Shown here piece after piece: positions 50,121-62,215 of a stretch of DNA of 64,000 bases. Source of the DNA: Casuarius casuarius (taxonomy: Eukaryota; Chordata; Aves; Casuariiformes; Casuariidae); assembly GCA_003342895.1 (NCBI GenBank), contig PTFA01000005.1:840654-904653 (forward strand), read 5' to 3'. The notes beneath the pieces were generated by a model, which had not been told where the DNA came from, made no database searches, and saw only the letters and a program-made list of their open reading frames with translations. The translations under genes and the position numbers were made by a program. The stretch's first letter is position 1; every line of letters starts with the position of its first letter.

Positions 50121-51145
50121 GCTTGCCCACAGAAGGTTGCCTGCCTGCCATGGACGATTCCACAAAATGCCCGAGCTGCCATGTGAAGGGCACAAGAAAC
50201 CTTACAGGATCGAGACGGTATTTAAAGATGGCACGACCTGCCCTCTCAGCTCTGTTATGGCAATCTGCAAATTCTGCCTATTTCTGGACTTCTAATGATG
50301 CTCCTTCCTCCCACCCTGTCAAACAGTCAGATTTCCAGAGAGAAAAATTTCTCTTGCATGTCCTCAGCTAATACTAGAGTTAAAACACTCACTGTTAGCG
50401 CAGATGACAGCTCAGCTAATTTCCTCCTCTGCTGGCTCTGGCCCAGGCGCTTTGCCCCCTCCCCGCCTGCACCCCCTTTAGCACGGCAGCAGCTGCAGAG
50501 TTATGCCACCCCTAATTATTCCCAGCAGTGCCAAGCTGGAGGCGCCACTGTCACGGAGGATGGCAGCAGAGTGCAGAGCATGACAACAGCAGCAGCAGGT
50601 GGGCAGAGCAGAAAAGGCCAGATTACTGTCTATGTGATTACTGTCATTTATCTCAAGTCAGGCAGAAAGCAGTGCTTGCTCTGCCTTTGCTTGCTCCTTC
50701 CCTCTGTTGCTACAGAGCAATTCCTGAAAACACTGTACGGAGATGTTATGCACTTGTTAAGCATTGTTTTAAGCACTGAAAACCACCTCAGTCAGAACAA
50801 GTAATTGCCCCTTACAGCAGTCATAGCTTTCTCTCAAACACAAGTACGATGGGAAAATACAGAGGAGGAAGCCTTCACTGCTAGGGCCAAGTGGAAAAGC
50901 TGTTGGATTTTTTACGAATGTGTATATTTCTGTCTTTCAATACATCGGGCAGAGAAACGATGGAAATGTCAACAAGAATCTTATCCTCGCAGCTCTCCCT
51001 TCGCAGTGCACCAGCGCTGTGACGCTCTGCGGGGAGCAGTCTGCCGGGAAAGTCTCTGGAAAGCTGCTGAACCACACTGCAGAGCGGCCAAAGCACGGCG
51101 AGAAAGGCAGCCCTCCTTCCCAGTGCTGGGATCAATCTGAATGCA
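50121..51145. other. Moderately GC-rich block, no recognised gene
   Basis: GC and CpG rise at about 50430-50600 and 50990-51110, the second with about ten CpGs in 110 bases. Frames of 169 codons (50295-50804), 111 codons (50805-51140) and 91 codons (50920-51195) overlap in several phases and lack known domains. A short CPSC...C-like pattern in the frame at 50123-50371 does not make a zinc finger. The block lies 1.2 kb from the CpG island at 52330 and might belong to the same regulated region. Confidence 0.4.
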
Positions 51146-52325
51146 TCTGGTTCCCATCTTTGCTAATTCTTCTCTCTTTTCTCCCTGATATTTAACAGTG
51201 TAATATTCTCTGTCATGGCTAAGTGTTTTCGATTCTGGCTGTCAAATTTCTAAATGAAATCCATATATTTAAAAGCATACAGAGTTATATATCACTGTGT
51301 TACACAAAAATGTCGATTCTGAATCTTAAAACAGACTTTCTAAAGTTAGACAGAAAGCTTAACACCAGCACAAATACAGTCTGCATTGCAACACATATCT
51401 TCCTCCTCCAAAACTGTATCCAAACTTTGCTGCTTGGCCTCATCATTAGGTTAAGAACAGATGATAAAATAAGACTCAGCTAAAGCCTGTGTCCGTGTGA
51501 AAGATAAATCTGTTTTGAGACGTGAAAATATTCCATATACTCTGATTTTCATTCCACTGGTCTTGAACTAGAGGCAAAATTGAGAAAAGATTCGATTTAG
51601 GGGGGAAGGTTTTTCCATTCCACATTAAGGGTGCAGAAACCTGTATAGCCCAAATAAGGTTTAACAAAAGCTCACTGAATAAATCTATGGGCCTCCTGAG
51701 GTTTTCTCATCACCCGCTCAGACAGAGGGAGAAGAGAGAATGCCTCTCAGAGGCAGCTGCATGAATCCAAGTCATCAGGTATGAAAAAGAGAGGTGTATT
51801 TTAAATATATTGTAATGCTCATTTCTCCATCAGCTACCTAAGATTTTTAGAGCCGCTGGTTTCATATGAAGACAGCTTAGCTTACTCATCATCAGAAGTA
51901 AAACTTACTTGCTTCTACAGTTTATAATATGATCTGTTTTAAAAACAGGTAGTTGGAAAGCTCCATGTTAGGCTATTAAGAAAGAAGCTCCTGGTAGACA
52001 AAACATTCAGAAATGAGCATTTACATGGATTAAGCATTGACCATTTTTGGGTCAACAGCATAACTACAGTGGCTTCAGCTCACATCACATACACACTTTG
52101 TCAAACTGCTATCTTGTGGTTGCATGTGCCGTTCTGCCCTGGGAGAACACAAAAGCCCAGGAAAGATCAACACCTAAAGGGTTGTTAACAGGTCTGGAAG
52201 TGGAAAGTATTTCCTTAATTCCTGGCTCTGTCGCCAGTCTTCTCCACCAGCCTGCCTTCACAGCCATCACAATTTCCAAGTAAACAAGCAGAGGACATAG
52301 GAAAGCTCGCTCATTTAAAGAAGCT
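51146..52325. other. Unannotated AT-rich sequence
   Basis: No gene, repeat or distinctive motif was recognised. Confidence 0.5.
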
Positions 52326-52329
52326 CCAG

Positions 52330-53290
52330 GTACAGGTTGTCGGAGTTACGCTTCCTTTTTTGCGGCCCCAGCAACTCTTCCTTGCTTTCCAGCGACAGGA
52401 CCTGAATGCCACCAGCAAGATCTTGCAAGACGAGTCCTACGCATGAACAGAGGCGGTCTTTCCAGGGCCTTCCCATCTTCCACAACAGCAGCCTCCCGAC
52501 CACAGCAATCCAGCATGGGGAGAGGGCATCTCCCCGCGGCAGCCGCCACGGTGAGTGGTTTGAGGAAGGCTGCGCGTGCTTGAGGGGTAACTTTGCCGTG
52601 CCCCGGGTGCTGTGTGCTGGCTGTCCGGCGCTCATTCATGTGCTGAGGCCACCCCATCCCTCTTGGCGCCGGGTGGACACCTCTTGCTGCTCCGTGGCAG
52701 CAGGACACCTCCCTGCCTGCGCAGCCTTCGAGTGAGAGCTGCAGCCACGAGCCAGAGGAGGCACGGACGGTCAGGGGACGTAACGCTGTGATGGAGAAGC
52801 TGGCAGCGGGGTCCAGAGCTCATGCATTAACTGCGGACTGAGCCAGGATTTAGCCACAGGAGCCTAAACGTGCTGCATACAGGGGACCAAAGGAGCAGCC
52901 TGCTGGCTCGTGGCTGCTGTGGGGTCTGCAAGCACTGGGCAAGTAGCTGCAAAGGGGTCACGAAGCACACGGAGTGGCAGCTGCCCAGCTCTGCCGGGTG
53001 CCCGAGTGCAGCCCGTGGAGGCTCGCCGGAGGTTCCCGCTCCGCTGCAGAGCTCCCGGGAGCATCCTGCCTCCCCGCGTGCCTGCCAAGCGCCGCCGCGT
53101 CCCCACGCCCCTTCCTATCAGCTCCCACCATTAGGGGTAATTAAAAGACTGACTGAGTATAAAGTGGGAGAAAAGAAGTCCCTGGTAACGTATCCTGCCT
53201 CTCTCTCTCTCTCTCTCAACAGATTAACTCTGGATAACACAAGCTGCCGCGCGCAGTCTGCATGAGATAAAAGGTGCGACAAGCCGACCT
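52330..53290. promoter_or_regulatory. CpG island, candidate promoter
   Basis: By hand count about 49 CpGs fall in 52330-53110, with GC near 60%. That gives an observed/expected ratio of roughly 0.65, above the usual island threshold, and a few more CpGs extend to 53280. It is the only clear island in the window. A near-consensus splice donor, CACG/GTGAGTGG, lies at 52550/52551 on the plus strand. A CT-rich tract ending in CAACAG (53198-53222) would be a strong acceptor. X-box motifs follow at 53294. ORFs of up to 131 codons on both strands have no recognisable domain. Inferred: a promoter, with possible first exon, of an unidentified gene or long non-coding RNA. Direction is undecided: the donor favours plus, while X-boxes just beyond the right edge would also suit a minus-strand start. 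Confidence 0.55.
53198..53217. repeat. Microsatellite (CT)n
   Basis: About ten CT units directly before CAACAG. It doubles as the polypyrimidine tract of a possible splice acceptor. Confidence 0.9.
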
Positions 53291-53293
53291 GAG

Positions 53294-53307
53294 GTTGCCA
53301 TGGAGAC
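53294..53307 (+). promoter_or_regulatory. RFX-type X-box 1
   Basis: GTTGCCATGGAGAC differs at one position from the palindromic X-box GTTGCCATGGNAAC bound by RFX factors, which control ciliary and MHC class II genes. It lies just after the CpG island. Confidence 0.5.
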
Positions 53308-53830
53308 CAAAATCTCTCCCAGTGCCATGGTAACTGACTCCAGGATGTGCTATGAAAAGCTTATTGCACACCCTAGTTGAGGTTTTTCATATTTTTAAAC
53401 CAATTAACTGCGAGTTCAGTTAAATTAGTTTCTGTTTAAAGAAAAGCACTGTCAAAATGTAAGATATATTAGCTGGTATCTTTTTCTTAACAAAACAAAA
53501 GAAAACAAAAGCTTAGGGATATTATCTGGGTCCATGTGACGGTTTCTGAAAATCAAAAGTCTTCTCTTTTCTCTTAAGAAATACAATTTTTATACCTTTA
53601 TATGGAATTATAAGGAGGAAAGAGTTGAGCACCTCTAAAGCAGCTTCCGTCAGGGCACACTACTATGTTCCTTGCATTTCCAAAAGTCTCTCTGACATCA
53701 CTGGAAGTTTTGAATGGACAAGGAATAGGCTTCAGAAAGAGAATAGATCAAGTTTTCAACGAAACATTTTAAATAAACATCATAAATCCATGACAGCAGC
53801 TGGACATGATACAGCTAGCCTCAGATGCAG
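53308..53830 (+). other. Stretch with a possible exon ending in a consensus splice donor
   Basis: A 69-codon frame (53625-53834) passes through the junction GATGCAG/GTGAGT, where the intron would start at 53831. This donor fits the vertebrate consensus very well. A pyrimidine-rich acceptor (ATTAAC context) at 53222 lies upstream. With the CpG island this could form a two- or three-exon transcript. The predicted peptide is Ser/Lys/Arg-rich and unrecognised. This is hypothesis only. Confidence 0.25.
53321..53334 (-). promoter_or_regulatory. RFX-type X-box 2 (partial)
   Basis: AGTGCCATGGTAAC; its reverse complement has one perfect half site, GTTACC, and an imperfect second half. It sits 13 bases from the first X-box, an arrangement that would allow two bound dimers. 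Confidence 0.4.
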
Positions 53831-53837
53831 GTGAGTT

Positions 53838-53925
53838 TAAAATGGAAATGCTCATTTTGCCATTTGACTTCTCTGTGCCTCTGTTTCCCCTCCTTTCATG
53901 GGCAGTGATTCTCCTTCGCTTTATG
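53838..53925 (+). repeat. MIR-like fragment, sense
   Basis: The run 'atttgacttctctgtgcctctgtttcccctcctttcatgggcagtgat' matches the MIR core 'acttaacctctctgtgcctcagtttcctcatctgtaaaatggggat' in order and spacing. It is truncated on both sides. Confidence 0.55.
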
Positions 53926-55230
53926 GTACACCATGCAATCAGTGGACTGAAAACTCTCGGTTATCATTAGTGGCATTTCCTTTTTATTTTTTCCCCTCAT
54001 ATTTGAGCAAACATATGCTCCTGACTGTGAAGCTTGATGTCCAAAGCTCTCCACACACGAGGTTACTACGGATGAACTGGGATTGTGCGAGGCGATGCCC
54101 ATCCTGCAATGAGAAACCCACAGATGCTAGGTACTGTTCCTTTGGGTGAGCGAGCAAGGAATATAACATGGCTTCGACTTTACCATTTGACTAGAGGATG
54201 GTGCAAGTCAACAGGTGCAGGAGAAAAAGTCATGCATCAACAATAATATGCTCTCCAAGGCAATGCTGAAAAGGCTGAGCCGTTCCTGGGAGATACCTGC
54301 CTGTGCCCCCTGCACTGTTTGCAAGGGTGTTGCAGTAGCCTGAGGGGAGGAGAGCTCCTGCGAACAGCCGTGCTCTCACAGAAGGCTTCTCCCTCTCTCT
54401 GGAAAAGTCTGCTAATTCAGAAATTTGGCTTGAAACTAATTCATGTATTTTGGGGGTCAGAAATCTGGCTCTTGAAAGTGAGAATAATTATGAAGAAACA
54501 CTGAACATGTTACTCATTTCAGGGACGTACGTGGCAGAGCTCTCCTACTGAAATTGTGCAAAAGGCTGTCCTCGTTTGACCCAGTTGTAAATGGATACCT
54601 GATCATTTGTGCTGTGGGGTGAAAGCTGGCCTGATGCATCAGGAGTCGCACAGCACTCCAGATAACGAGGGAGGTGAACCCAATCTTCTGTCACATGGAG
54701 GTTTGCCTTTTACCTGCTTGCCAGTACTTCTAACTCATTTTTCCCTTGGCAAAAGTTGCAGCAAGAAATGTCTGTGGAGCACAGCTGTAAATACCACACC
54801 ACCGCTCCAGTCAGGTAGTCTCCCAGCAGGTGTCAGGGAAGAGGCCAGGCAGAAGAATACTGATTATGGGAGTTTTAATAAAGAACTGCCATTGCTAATA
54901 AACAGCCTGTAATAACTAAGAACATTTCCTCTGAGTTTAAGTGAGCAAACTGAGGTTTCTATATAAGGCTGCTATTGCATCAGGAGAAGATGTACTGGGT
55001 AGGTCTAAAAAAAACCCCTGCAACCTGTCTTTGTTCAAGAGACAATTCCTCTCTCAGTTTTAGTTATTCTGCAATAAAAAAAATCCATTGCATTAAATAC
55101 ACAGAAAGGTTATTCTGCCAGAATTAACTTAAGCCAGATTCCTGCTGTATCACAAGAAGCAGAGCAAAGAAAGAAAGGGATCACTTGCACAGGAAAAATG
55201 CAAGACAGATACCATGGTAAACATGTTGCA
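53926..55230. other. Unannotated sequence
   Basis: No gene was recognised. A 101-codon frame at 54607-54912 has no known domain. Confidence 0.45.
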
Positions 55231-55244
55231 GTCACCATGGAAAC
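55231..55244. promoter_or_regulatory. RFX-type X-box 3
   Basis: GTCACCATGGAAAC matches the degenerate X-box GTYNCCATRGNRAC at all positions. A partial site, ACCATGGTAAAC, lies 20 bases upstream (55211-55222). It is about 1.9 kb from the pair beside the CpG island. Confidence 0.4.
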
Positions 55245-58200
55245 ACACCCTGAAAGTTTTTGATACATGTTTAAACAGCAAGTCAGCAATCTGGGGGAAA
55301 GACATCCAGAGTACTGGCTAGAAGTCATAGGTCTTCTTCCCCCCAAAACAGGGAACACTTAGTATGAGATAAATATTATGGATATCAAATAGAAAAAAAT
55401 AGGTGGGTAAAGAGGGACAAGGAAGCAAACAGAAGATATTTTGATGGTAACTACTGGAGAATGCAGCGTTGGTTGATCAGCAGCAGGAATCCATTTCAGA
55501 GTTTTTCAAGAGATGCTAAAAATACTCACAAGAGTATGAGATGCCAAACCAGCTAGCTAGTCAAGGAGAAGCAAGAACAAAAGAGGAAAAATCCCAACAT
55601 GTTATACAGGAGACAGATAAAGGAAAAACCAGAAGAAAAAGTGAACAAAGTGAGAATGAACTCCCATCTCTGGCTGATACTCTGTTCTGTATTATGTTTG
55701 CTGCGCAGTTTCATTAGAAAAGATTTTGTAAAACACTTCACTGAAAGTGAAATAATGAAATAGGCATTTGGTGCTAAAAAAGATTCTTTAGAGATGTTCT
55801 GCAGCTCAGAGACGAGCGGTCTAAACATAGGGTTTAACCACAAGGGCTAAATATACTTAAATGTCATCTTATCTTGCTGATTTGTACACTGTTACTCCAG
55901 GGACAAATTTTAGCTGTTATCCTCTGTTGTGCTTAACTACGTCCTACTTCTATAAAAAGCGCCAATTCTCATTCTGGGTGGCTTTCCCTTTTATCTATCG
56001 AGGATGCTAGTTAAGTTTGTCTTTAATCAAATTGCTAAACCAAATGATTAATAAGAGATTTAAGCACATGTCAGACTGAAGTACAGATTGAAATATTGGC
56101 TTGGGAGGATGGATCTGTTCTTCACTAATGAACCTAAGGAATCAAGTCCTATTTTGTGCCGTAGATAATATTTCTTGAGATTCCGAATTAAATAACAGAC
56201 AGAGATAGATGAAGTATTTCTGCCCCTGAAAATAGCTACCCATTCTTCTTTATCATATTATAAAGTCAAACATACTCTTCTGAAAATACCCAGCGTCCTG
56301 AATTGCTCGCTATGTGGGGAATTGTCTTCAAGTACTTTGTGTACTATGAACGTTCTAGAAGTGGAAACTTTCCAGATGTAAAATAAATGACCAACAAGGA
56401 GATTTAAACAAAAAAAAAAGAAAAAAAAAAAGACCATCCTACATCTCTGTTTCCTCCTCTCCTGACCAAATACAGTGGTACAACCTGAGAACTAATTGTG
56501 TTTGTTTGCCTCTTTGTTCCCTAATTGCTGGTCANGAACAGCTGGATGAAGAAATTACTCACCCTGAAGACACAGAGATTTCTCTTCAAAGAGTTGTCAT
56601 TTTGGCACGGGCAAGCGCTCTCATAACCAAAGAGAAATTACCTGCACCATTGCTGCAGTCTAAAACACACCTCAAACTTCCATAGCTGTTTTTTGATCAG
56701 CCAGGAGCCCCACGCTTATGCTGTTTGCGAGCTTCCACATTTCTTTATTATTCCTCAAAATATCATGACAAACACTCTCGCCAAAACACCACGGACCCCT
56801 TAGAAAGAGCTAATTCCCAGGTTATTACAGGGAAGTTTGCTCCCACAAGATTTCGAGCACAGTGCTGCAGCAGCAGCCCGTACCCGATAGCAGCCTTGGC
56901 CAAGAGCCCTGTTACCACTGAGCTGCCTGGAGAAACACATCCCGCTATGTCCTGCCTGCATTGACACCTGAAATCCCACTGACAGCCTGGTCACGTATGA
57001 ATACGGGCAGCGTTTGGCTCATGGTCTTTCATCAAATTAACTATCTTTACTGCTTTTTTCAATTACCCTGACATTTTGCCTGTTTACACTAAATGCATGT
57101 TAAGAGCTGTATCAATAGCAAAAGGGCAAGTGGCAGACCCTCTACTATGTGTTAGCCATCACTACCATCACTTTAGCAAGCAAACGAGCAGCATCAGCTA
57201 AAAGAAAAGAAATAGTAAACTTTTTCTCCCCTCCTTGCCTCCCATCTTGTGGTAGAAAAATCCTAGGAATGCTTAGCAAACTGATATCACAGAAAGGGGA
57301 ACTCTCTTACAAGTCCAGGGAAAAAATATAGCTTTTCCAGGTACATTACTATGGAAAAATTGTCATCCTGAGCTGCTCCCTTCAGAGCTAGCCGGAAATT
57401 AGTCATGGGCAAACCACAAATACCCTGAAGGCTCAGATTCAGAATGTCTGATACTTATCATAATCTCTGGAGTCTGTAGAATAGTCTTTATTGCGGTTTC
57501 TTGATGCTTCTGCACAAAGCACAGAGATATGAAAAATATGAAAAATTACGGCAAAAAAATTGGCCTAACATTTTTGAATTACAAAAAGAGCACCAGCTGA
57601 ATTTTGAGGGAGACTGCAGTTAGCTCTTATTTTACCTGAACTAGCTTATATATCCTAAACTGCTTTCATGGAAGAACTGTTTGGAACTCTTATAAACCTT
57701 TAAGCAACATACAGTACCTTTAACAGATTCTAACCTGATCTCTGAAAACTCTGAAGTACCATTTTTTTTAATACAGGAAAGCAAACCCAAATGCATATTT
57801 GGAAAAAGATGGGAAAAACAGTTACAAACAATCATTAGCTTTTTTTCACCCCACCTTAGGAATAAAAGTATAGTGAAATAGTAAGTATTATAGCAGAGAA
57901 CTGAGAGATGGGATCATTGCTGTGTGCAATACCCTGCACCATCTGATACAAGAAAAATGAGAAATACTCAGAAAGACTTTACAGCCTACAGCTCAATGCA
58001 CAGAGACATGAAAGTGAATATAACAGTTACAATTCTTATTACCCCATTCACATTCTAAATTTCACCCACTGGACTATATTCAAAACACTACTCAAGCAAA
58101 AGAGGCTTCATCGAAACATACAATACGGGCATATTTTTTCCATGGNTTATTGAAACCGTAGCAGTGATCACGGATCTGAGAAATGAACTAAAAAATTATG

Positions 58201-58630
58201 CGAAATATGAGGGGACAACTGAAAGTGCATAAAAATACTTAAGTGATGAAAAAGGTCACTAACCTTAACAGATTGCTCTCCTAGACAGAGATATTGATGT
58301 GTATGCTACCTATGAGAATTCTGTATTATTAAGAGGAATTTAAAACCAGAGATGGAGGAAAGTTGTATATTAATAGGGAAATAAAAGTAATAGGAAAACT
58401 GAAGAAAAGAAAAGAGAAGAGAAAAGAGCTATCGTAATAGAACCAATTGCCTTTTTCTAAGTAAGTTCCTCATATAAAAACTTTTCATAGTCTATTTCTT
58501 GTTACACATGCTGGTACGAAAAGAATAGTTCTGCTGAAAACAAGAAATGATTGCATTATTGTGTTGCTAAAGACAATTCCTCTATGAATTCACAGAGAAA
58601 GAGGAACTAATTGTATGCAGAGCCAAAAAA
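55245..58630. other. Gene-free AT-rich sequence
   Basis: No gene or transposon was recognised. An interrupted poly-A (A10-G-A11) is at 56410-56431. Undetermined bases are at 56535 and 58146. A GAAAA-type purine run is at 58399-58428. Confidence 0.45.
56410..56431. repeat. Interrupted poly-A run
   Basis: Ten A, one G, then eleven A. Possible old A-tail, with no retroposon body visible. Confidence 0.9.
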
Positions 58631-58631
58631 A

Positions 58632-58667
58632 AATATATGTGTATATATATATACACACATATATAAG
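58632..58667. repeat. Near-palindromic TA/TG microsatellite
   Basis: Begins ATATATGTGTATATATATAT and continues with ACACACATATAT. The arms are reverse complements apart from a two-base offset, so the run could form a cruciform. Confidence 0.8.
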
Positions 58668-61604
58668 CGATATTTAATTCTTTGTACTAGCCCAGAACTA
58701 AATATATTGGCTCTTCTAGTTTGGTATCTTCTCTGCATACTTTCTTTACCTATTTCTTGTAAAAGATCTGCTAAGCTTATCTGAAAATAATCTCTCTTTG
58801 AAAACTGGCCTCTTGCTTCTGCTGAAAAAAAAACAGAAGGGTGTGAATGATTCTTTATCTAGTTACTGCCTAAAATGATTGAATTGTACAAGGAAAAGTC
58901 AAAAGAGTGAAAAAAACCCGAATCTTTTAACACAGAGATAACAATCTTCTGCATAGCTCTGCCAGCAAGTCGGGCTGTGGAGAGTGTTGCAGGTGCATCC
59001 TGAAAACCATTTGTACCCTCACAGTTTCTCGTTATTATGGAACAAAGTAAAAAACTTTCTCTTCGGGGTCTAATATTTACTTTTTGAAGTGATGCTGCAG
59101 ATAATGGCATAAGTTAAAAAAGAGCGATGTTCCAGGGGACTGCAAAACCAAGAACTTTAAAACTTAAAAGTACTCTGAAGACATGATTTGCCTTTACCAT
59201 AATAGATGGTAGCATTTCTGATAAGTAGAAAAAACAAACTGTGGTAGCATCTTGCTGTTACTGGGCATTTTTCTCATATGGTCACAGAGATACTTCATTC
59301 AGAAAATATTTTTTCTGAGTCACATGATAAATAAAAAGAATGCAGTCATTACAGCCTTTTGCAAAACCAGAAAGAGAGAAAGCAGGCTGCAATAGTGCTG
59401 AAGTGCTTTAACTATAAGGGTATTGTCTCACACTGATTTAACACAAGGAGCTCAAGTGAAATTATTGTAAAATGGACAACAAATCTAGCTCCATTTGACT
59501 GGCAAAACCAAGATAAACATCTTGGCACTAGATGCCTCTATTGAGAAAGGAATGATCTGCCTTTGTTTCCAAGCACCAGGAGTTTATGAAAAACAGCAGA
59601 GAGAAAAAAAAAACCCAAAACCCAAAGGGTCTGTGACATTGAGCCAGTATGAGTTCATGTGTAACAAAAATCTAAGGGCTTTTAGATTCTTGAATTAATT
59701 AATGGTCTAATGCCCCAACTTTGTGGGTGTTTTTCATGTTACCAAAGCAACTTGCTGTCTATTGAAAAGTTCAAGAATTTCGAGTTCCAGAAGAGAGCTT
59801 AAAAACATTCAAATCAAATATTTTGACACTGCTCTATGACAAACTGCAGAGACACAGAGCTGAACTGCAAGACAGACTGAAAGAAAGTACTAAGCTCAGG
59901 TTATTTTGACTAGGAATTGATAAACTGGAGTTTCTTAGAAGACACGGCTGTACTGCAGAGAAGAATAGTTTTCTCTCTTCTCCACACTTGCAGAATTTAA
60001 GCTCAATGATAGCATCTAAGAATAACTGGGGGCAAAATTTGGTTCATGCAGTTTTTTCTCCAGCTGTCTGTACCCAAAAGGCATATTCAATTATAACTTC
60101 AAATCCATTCCTACTTTTGCTGTACAGGAAGTCCAAAAAGAAAAAAAACAACAAAAGCCTTTATTGTATTTGAAGTATGTGAAAACAGATGCCACAGACG
60201 GTTGAGAAATGGCAAACTCTTGCATCGTTCAGGAAAATTTAATTGTAAACAACCCAAAGATCCATTTAAGCCACATGTTTTGATTTAAAAAGTAGGGTAA
60301 AAGAACAGATACATTCTTCTTGTTACCTTCTTGCTGCAGGCCACTGTATCTATGGCAATAGGATTACAGTCTCAGGACTAGAATTGATCAGAAGTTTTAT
60401 AATTACGTTCAACCCTTGCAAATGAAGTGCCTTTTTCTGGGTTTGTTTGCGTGTTTTAAGGTTTGAATTTTATAGAGTTATTGCCTCAATAGTCTCCACC
60501 TCCCCATATTCTGTTTTAAAAATAATTGCTATTAAATGGTGTCTTTTCCTCTCTCCAGTCCTCTCTACTACAAATCCAATGGGCTAGAAAATCCTACATA
60601 AGGCAGGGAGACTCTATGTACAGTTTGCTTTGGATTACTTTCTGTCTCTTTCCCTCTCTCTCCCTTGCTCAGTTACAGTTTCCTGAAAAAGCATACACAC
60701 GGCATCAGAGAAATATAGTATGATGAAACAGCAAGGGCGTTTTGAAGGCTTGTCTTATCACTAGACCTTCTGCGGTTAGGATATGAATTTTGCTGACTTG
60801 CAAACTCATCCAAAGGCAAAAGCCATAAAAGAAAATCACTTTTTTTTTTTAATCTTCTAGTTTTCATTCACTATTCATTTACTCCTTTGTATTTGTGGCT
60901 TTTATTTTTAACGTTTAAGCACTCATGTCATCCATGTGATACCCTTTTATAAAAGCATATTCACAAGCAGTTCTCCCAAGCCAGGACCATACATTGTCTG
61001 GCCTTATTAAGGAAGGGAATAAAGAAAAAAAACTGAGATGGTCCTAGCAGCACAAAGGAGAGTGCCAACCAACCAGTGTCCACGCTAAAAATGATGGGGA
61101 AAAGAGAACTGAATCCGTGATTCACAAATATGGGGAAAAATTAATTTATACCAGGCGCCGGGCTCGGAACGGGAGAAGCAAAGTGGAAGCAAACAATTGC
61201 CTTTGACTGCTGCCCGGTTTGAATGGGAGCCCAGGCAAGAACAGCTTGGAAAAGTCCAGGCTTTAGACTCCCTGTGAATTGCTGCGGTGCAGATCAACTG
61301 AAAGCAAATGCTTATACAGATCACATTTGCTAGCTGAGTTTTTCTGAACCAACAGCATATTTTATTTTCTGATGCCTGTGCATTGGCTCATATGACAGCA
61401 CATGTACCTTACAAAATGGTTTACCACATGGAACAGATACTATAAAAACACAAAAGAAAGGGAATTCTTGGCTATCACCACGATCCGCACTGTCTGGAAT
61501 ACGTGCCTATAAACTGAGAGGACAGATAACCAAATCTGCCTGTTAGAAATCACTGGAACTTCCCCAACACNCAGGGCATGCAGGACTTGCCAGGTTTCTA
61601 GAAC
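58668..61604. other. Gene-free AT-rich sequence
   Basis: No gene or transposon was recognised. Short A-rich runs occur near 59607-59625 and 60138-60155, a CT-rich run near 60642-60668 and a T-run at 60840-60850. An undetermined base is at 61571. Confidence 0.45.
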
Positions 61605-61815
61605 AGAGAAACAGATTTTCGGCTCCTTGAGCCAAATTTTCAAAGCTTTTGAGAAGGCTGAAAGGGCTAATAGTGCCAAGTGAGATTCTCAGACGCAGCT
61701 GACCAAGTAAGGCCTGTTTCTCCCAGGCCCCAACCTGCCGAGGCACTTTTCGAAAATCTCATTAACCATGTCTCTGCATCTTCAGATACCTGTAGCTCTT
61801 GAAAATCTGGCCTCC
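61605..61815. repeat. Sauropsid interspersed repeat ('gaaaatctggcc' type)
   Basis: The order 'gccaaattttcaaagcttttgag', 'gagattctcagacgcagctgaccaagtaaggcc' and 'gaggcacttttcgaaaatctcattaaccatgtctctgcatcttcagatacctgtagctcttgaaaatctggcc' follows a repeat common in sauropsid DNA. That repeat has inverted 'agattttcaaaag...cttttgaaaatct' segments and a 'cttttgaaaatctggcc' end. It is likely a non-autonomous DNA transposon. I cannot give a certain family name. Confidence 0.55.
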
Positions 61816-62150
61816 GTTCTCTGACGATTCAACCTTTTATCTGCTTGTCACCTACTCCTGTTTAACTCCTAGGTTTTCATAACAAGATGCAGTAAGCTGT
61901 TGACTTCGGAGATATGATCCTGGACAGCTATTTTTCAGTGCTTCTTAAAGGAGGGATGAAGCATAGAATAATACCTCTTGAAGGAACAGATTGAACAGCA
62001 TTTTTTGCTGTTTAACCAGCACAGCCATAGATTATANGGAGCTTGGTTTCATTATGTAACAACCCGTCATTGTTCCCTAACACATTATCTCTTCAGGAGG
62101 CCCCATTTCAGAGAGGCTACGTAGACACACATTTCTTAATAGCAGAGCTA
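61816..62150. other. Unannotated sequence
   Basis: No gene or repeat was recognised. An undetermined base is at 62037. Confidence 0.5.
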
Positions 62151-62215
62151 AGTGGCAGCATGATCTAGTGGATTAATTATATAACCGGCAACTAGGCTTT
62201 CCTGGTTTTAATACA
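62150..62215 (+). repeat. MIR-like SINE 5' (tRNA-derived) fragment
   Basis: The run 'gtggcagcatgatctagtggattaattatataaccggcaactaggctttcctggtttta' matches the tRNA-related head of MIR-type SINEs ('agcatggtctagtggttaagagcacggactggagtcagactgcctgggttc'), including the A-box-like TCTAGTGG. The body is lost in AT-rich sequence afterwards. Confidence 0.5.

Noticed and set aside
50123..50371. CPSC...-type zinc-finger-like pattern
   Set aside because: Only one Cys pair with no correctly spaced partner Cys/His pair.
50295..50804. 169-codon plus-strand ORF
   Set aside because: Lies in GC-richer DNA with ORFs in other phases; no domain recognised.
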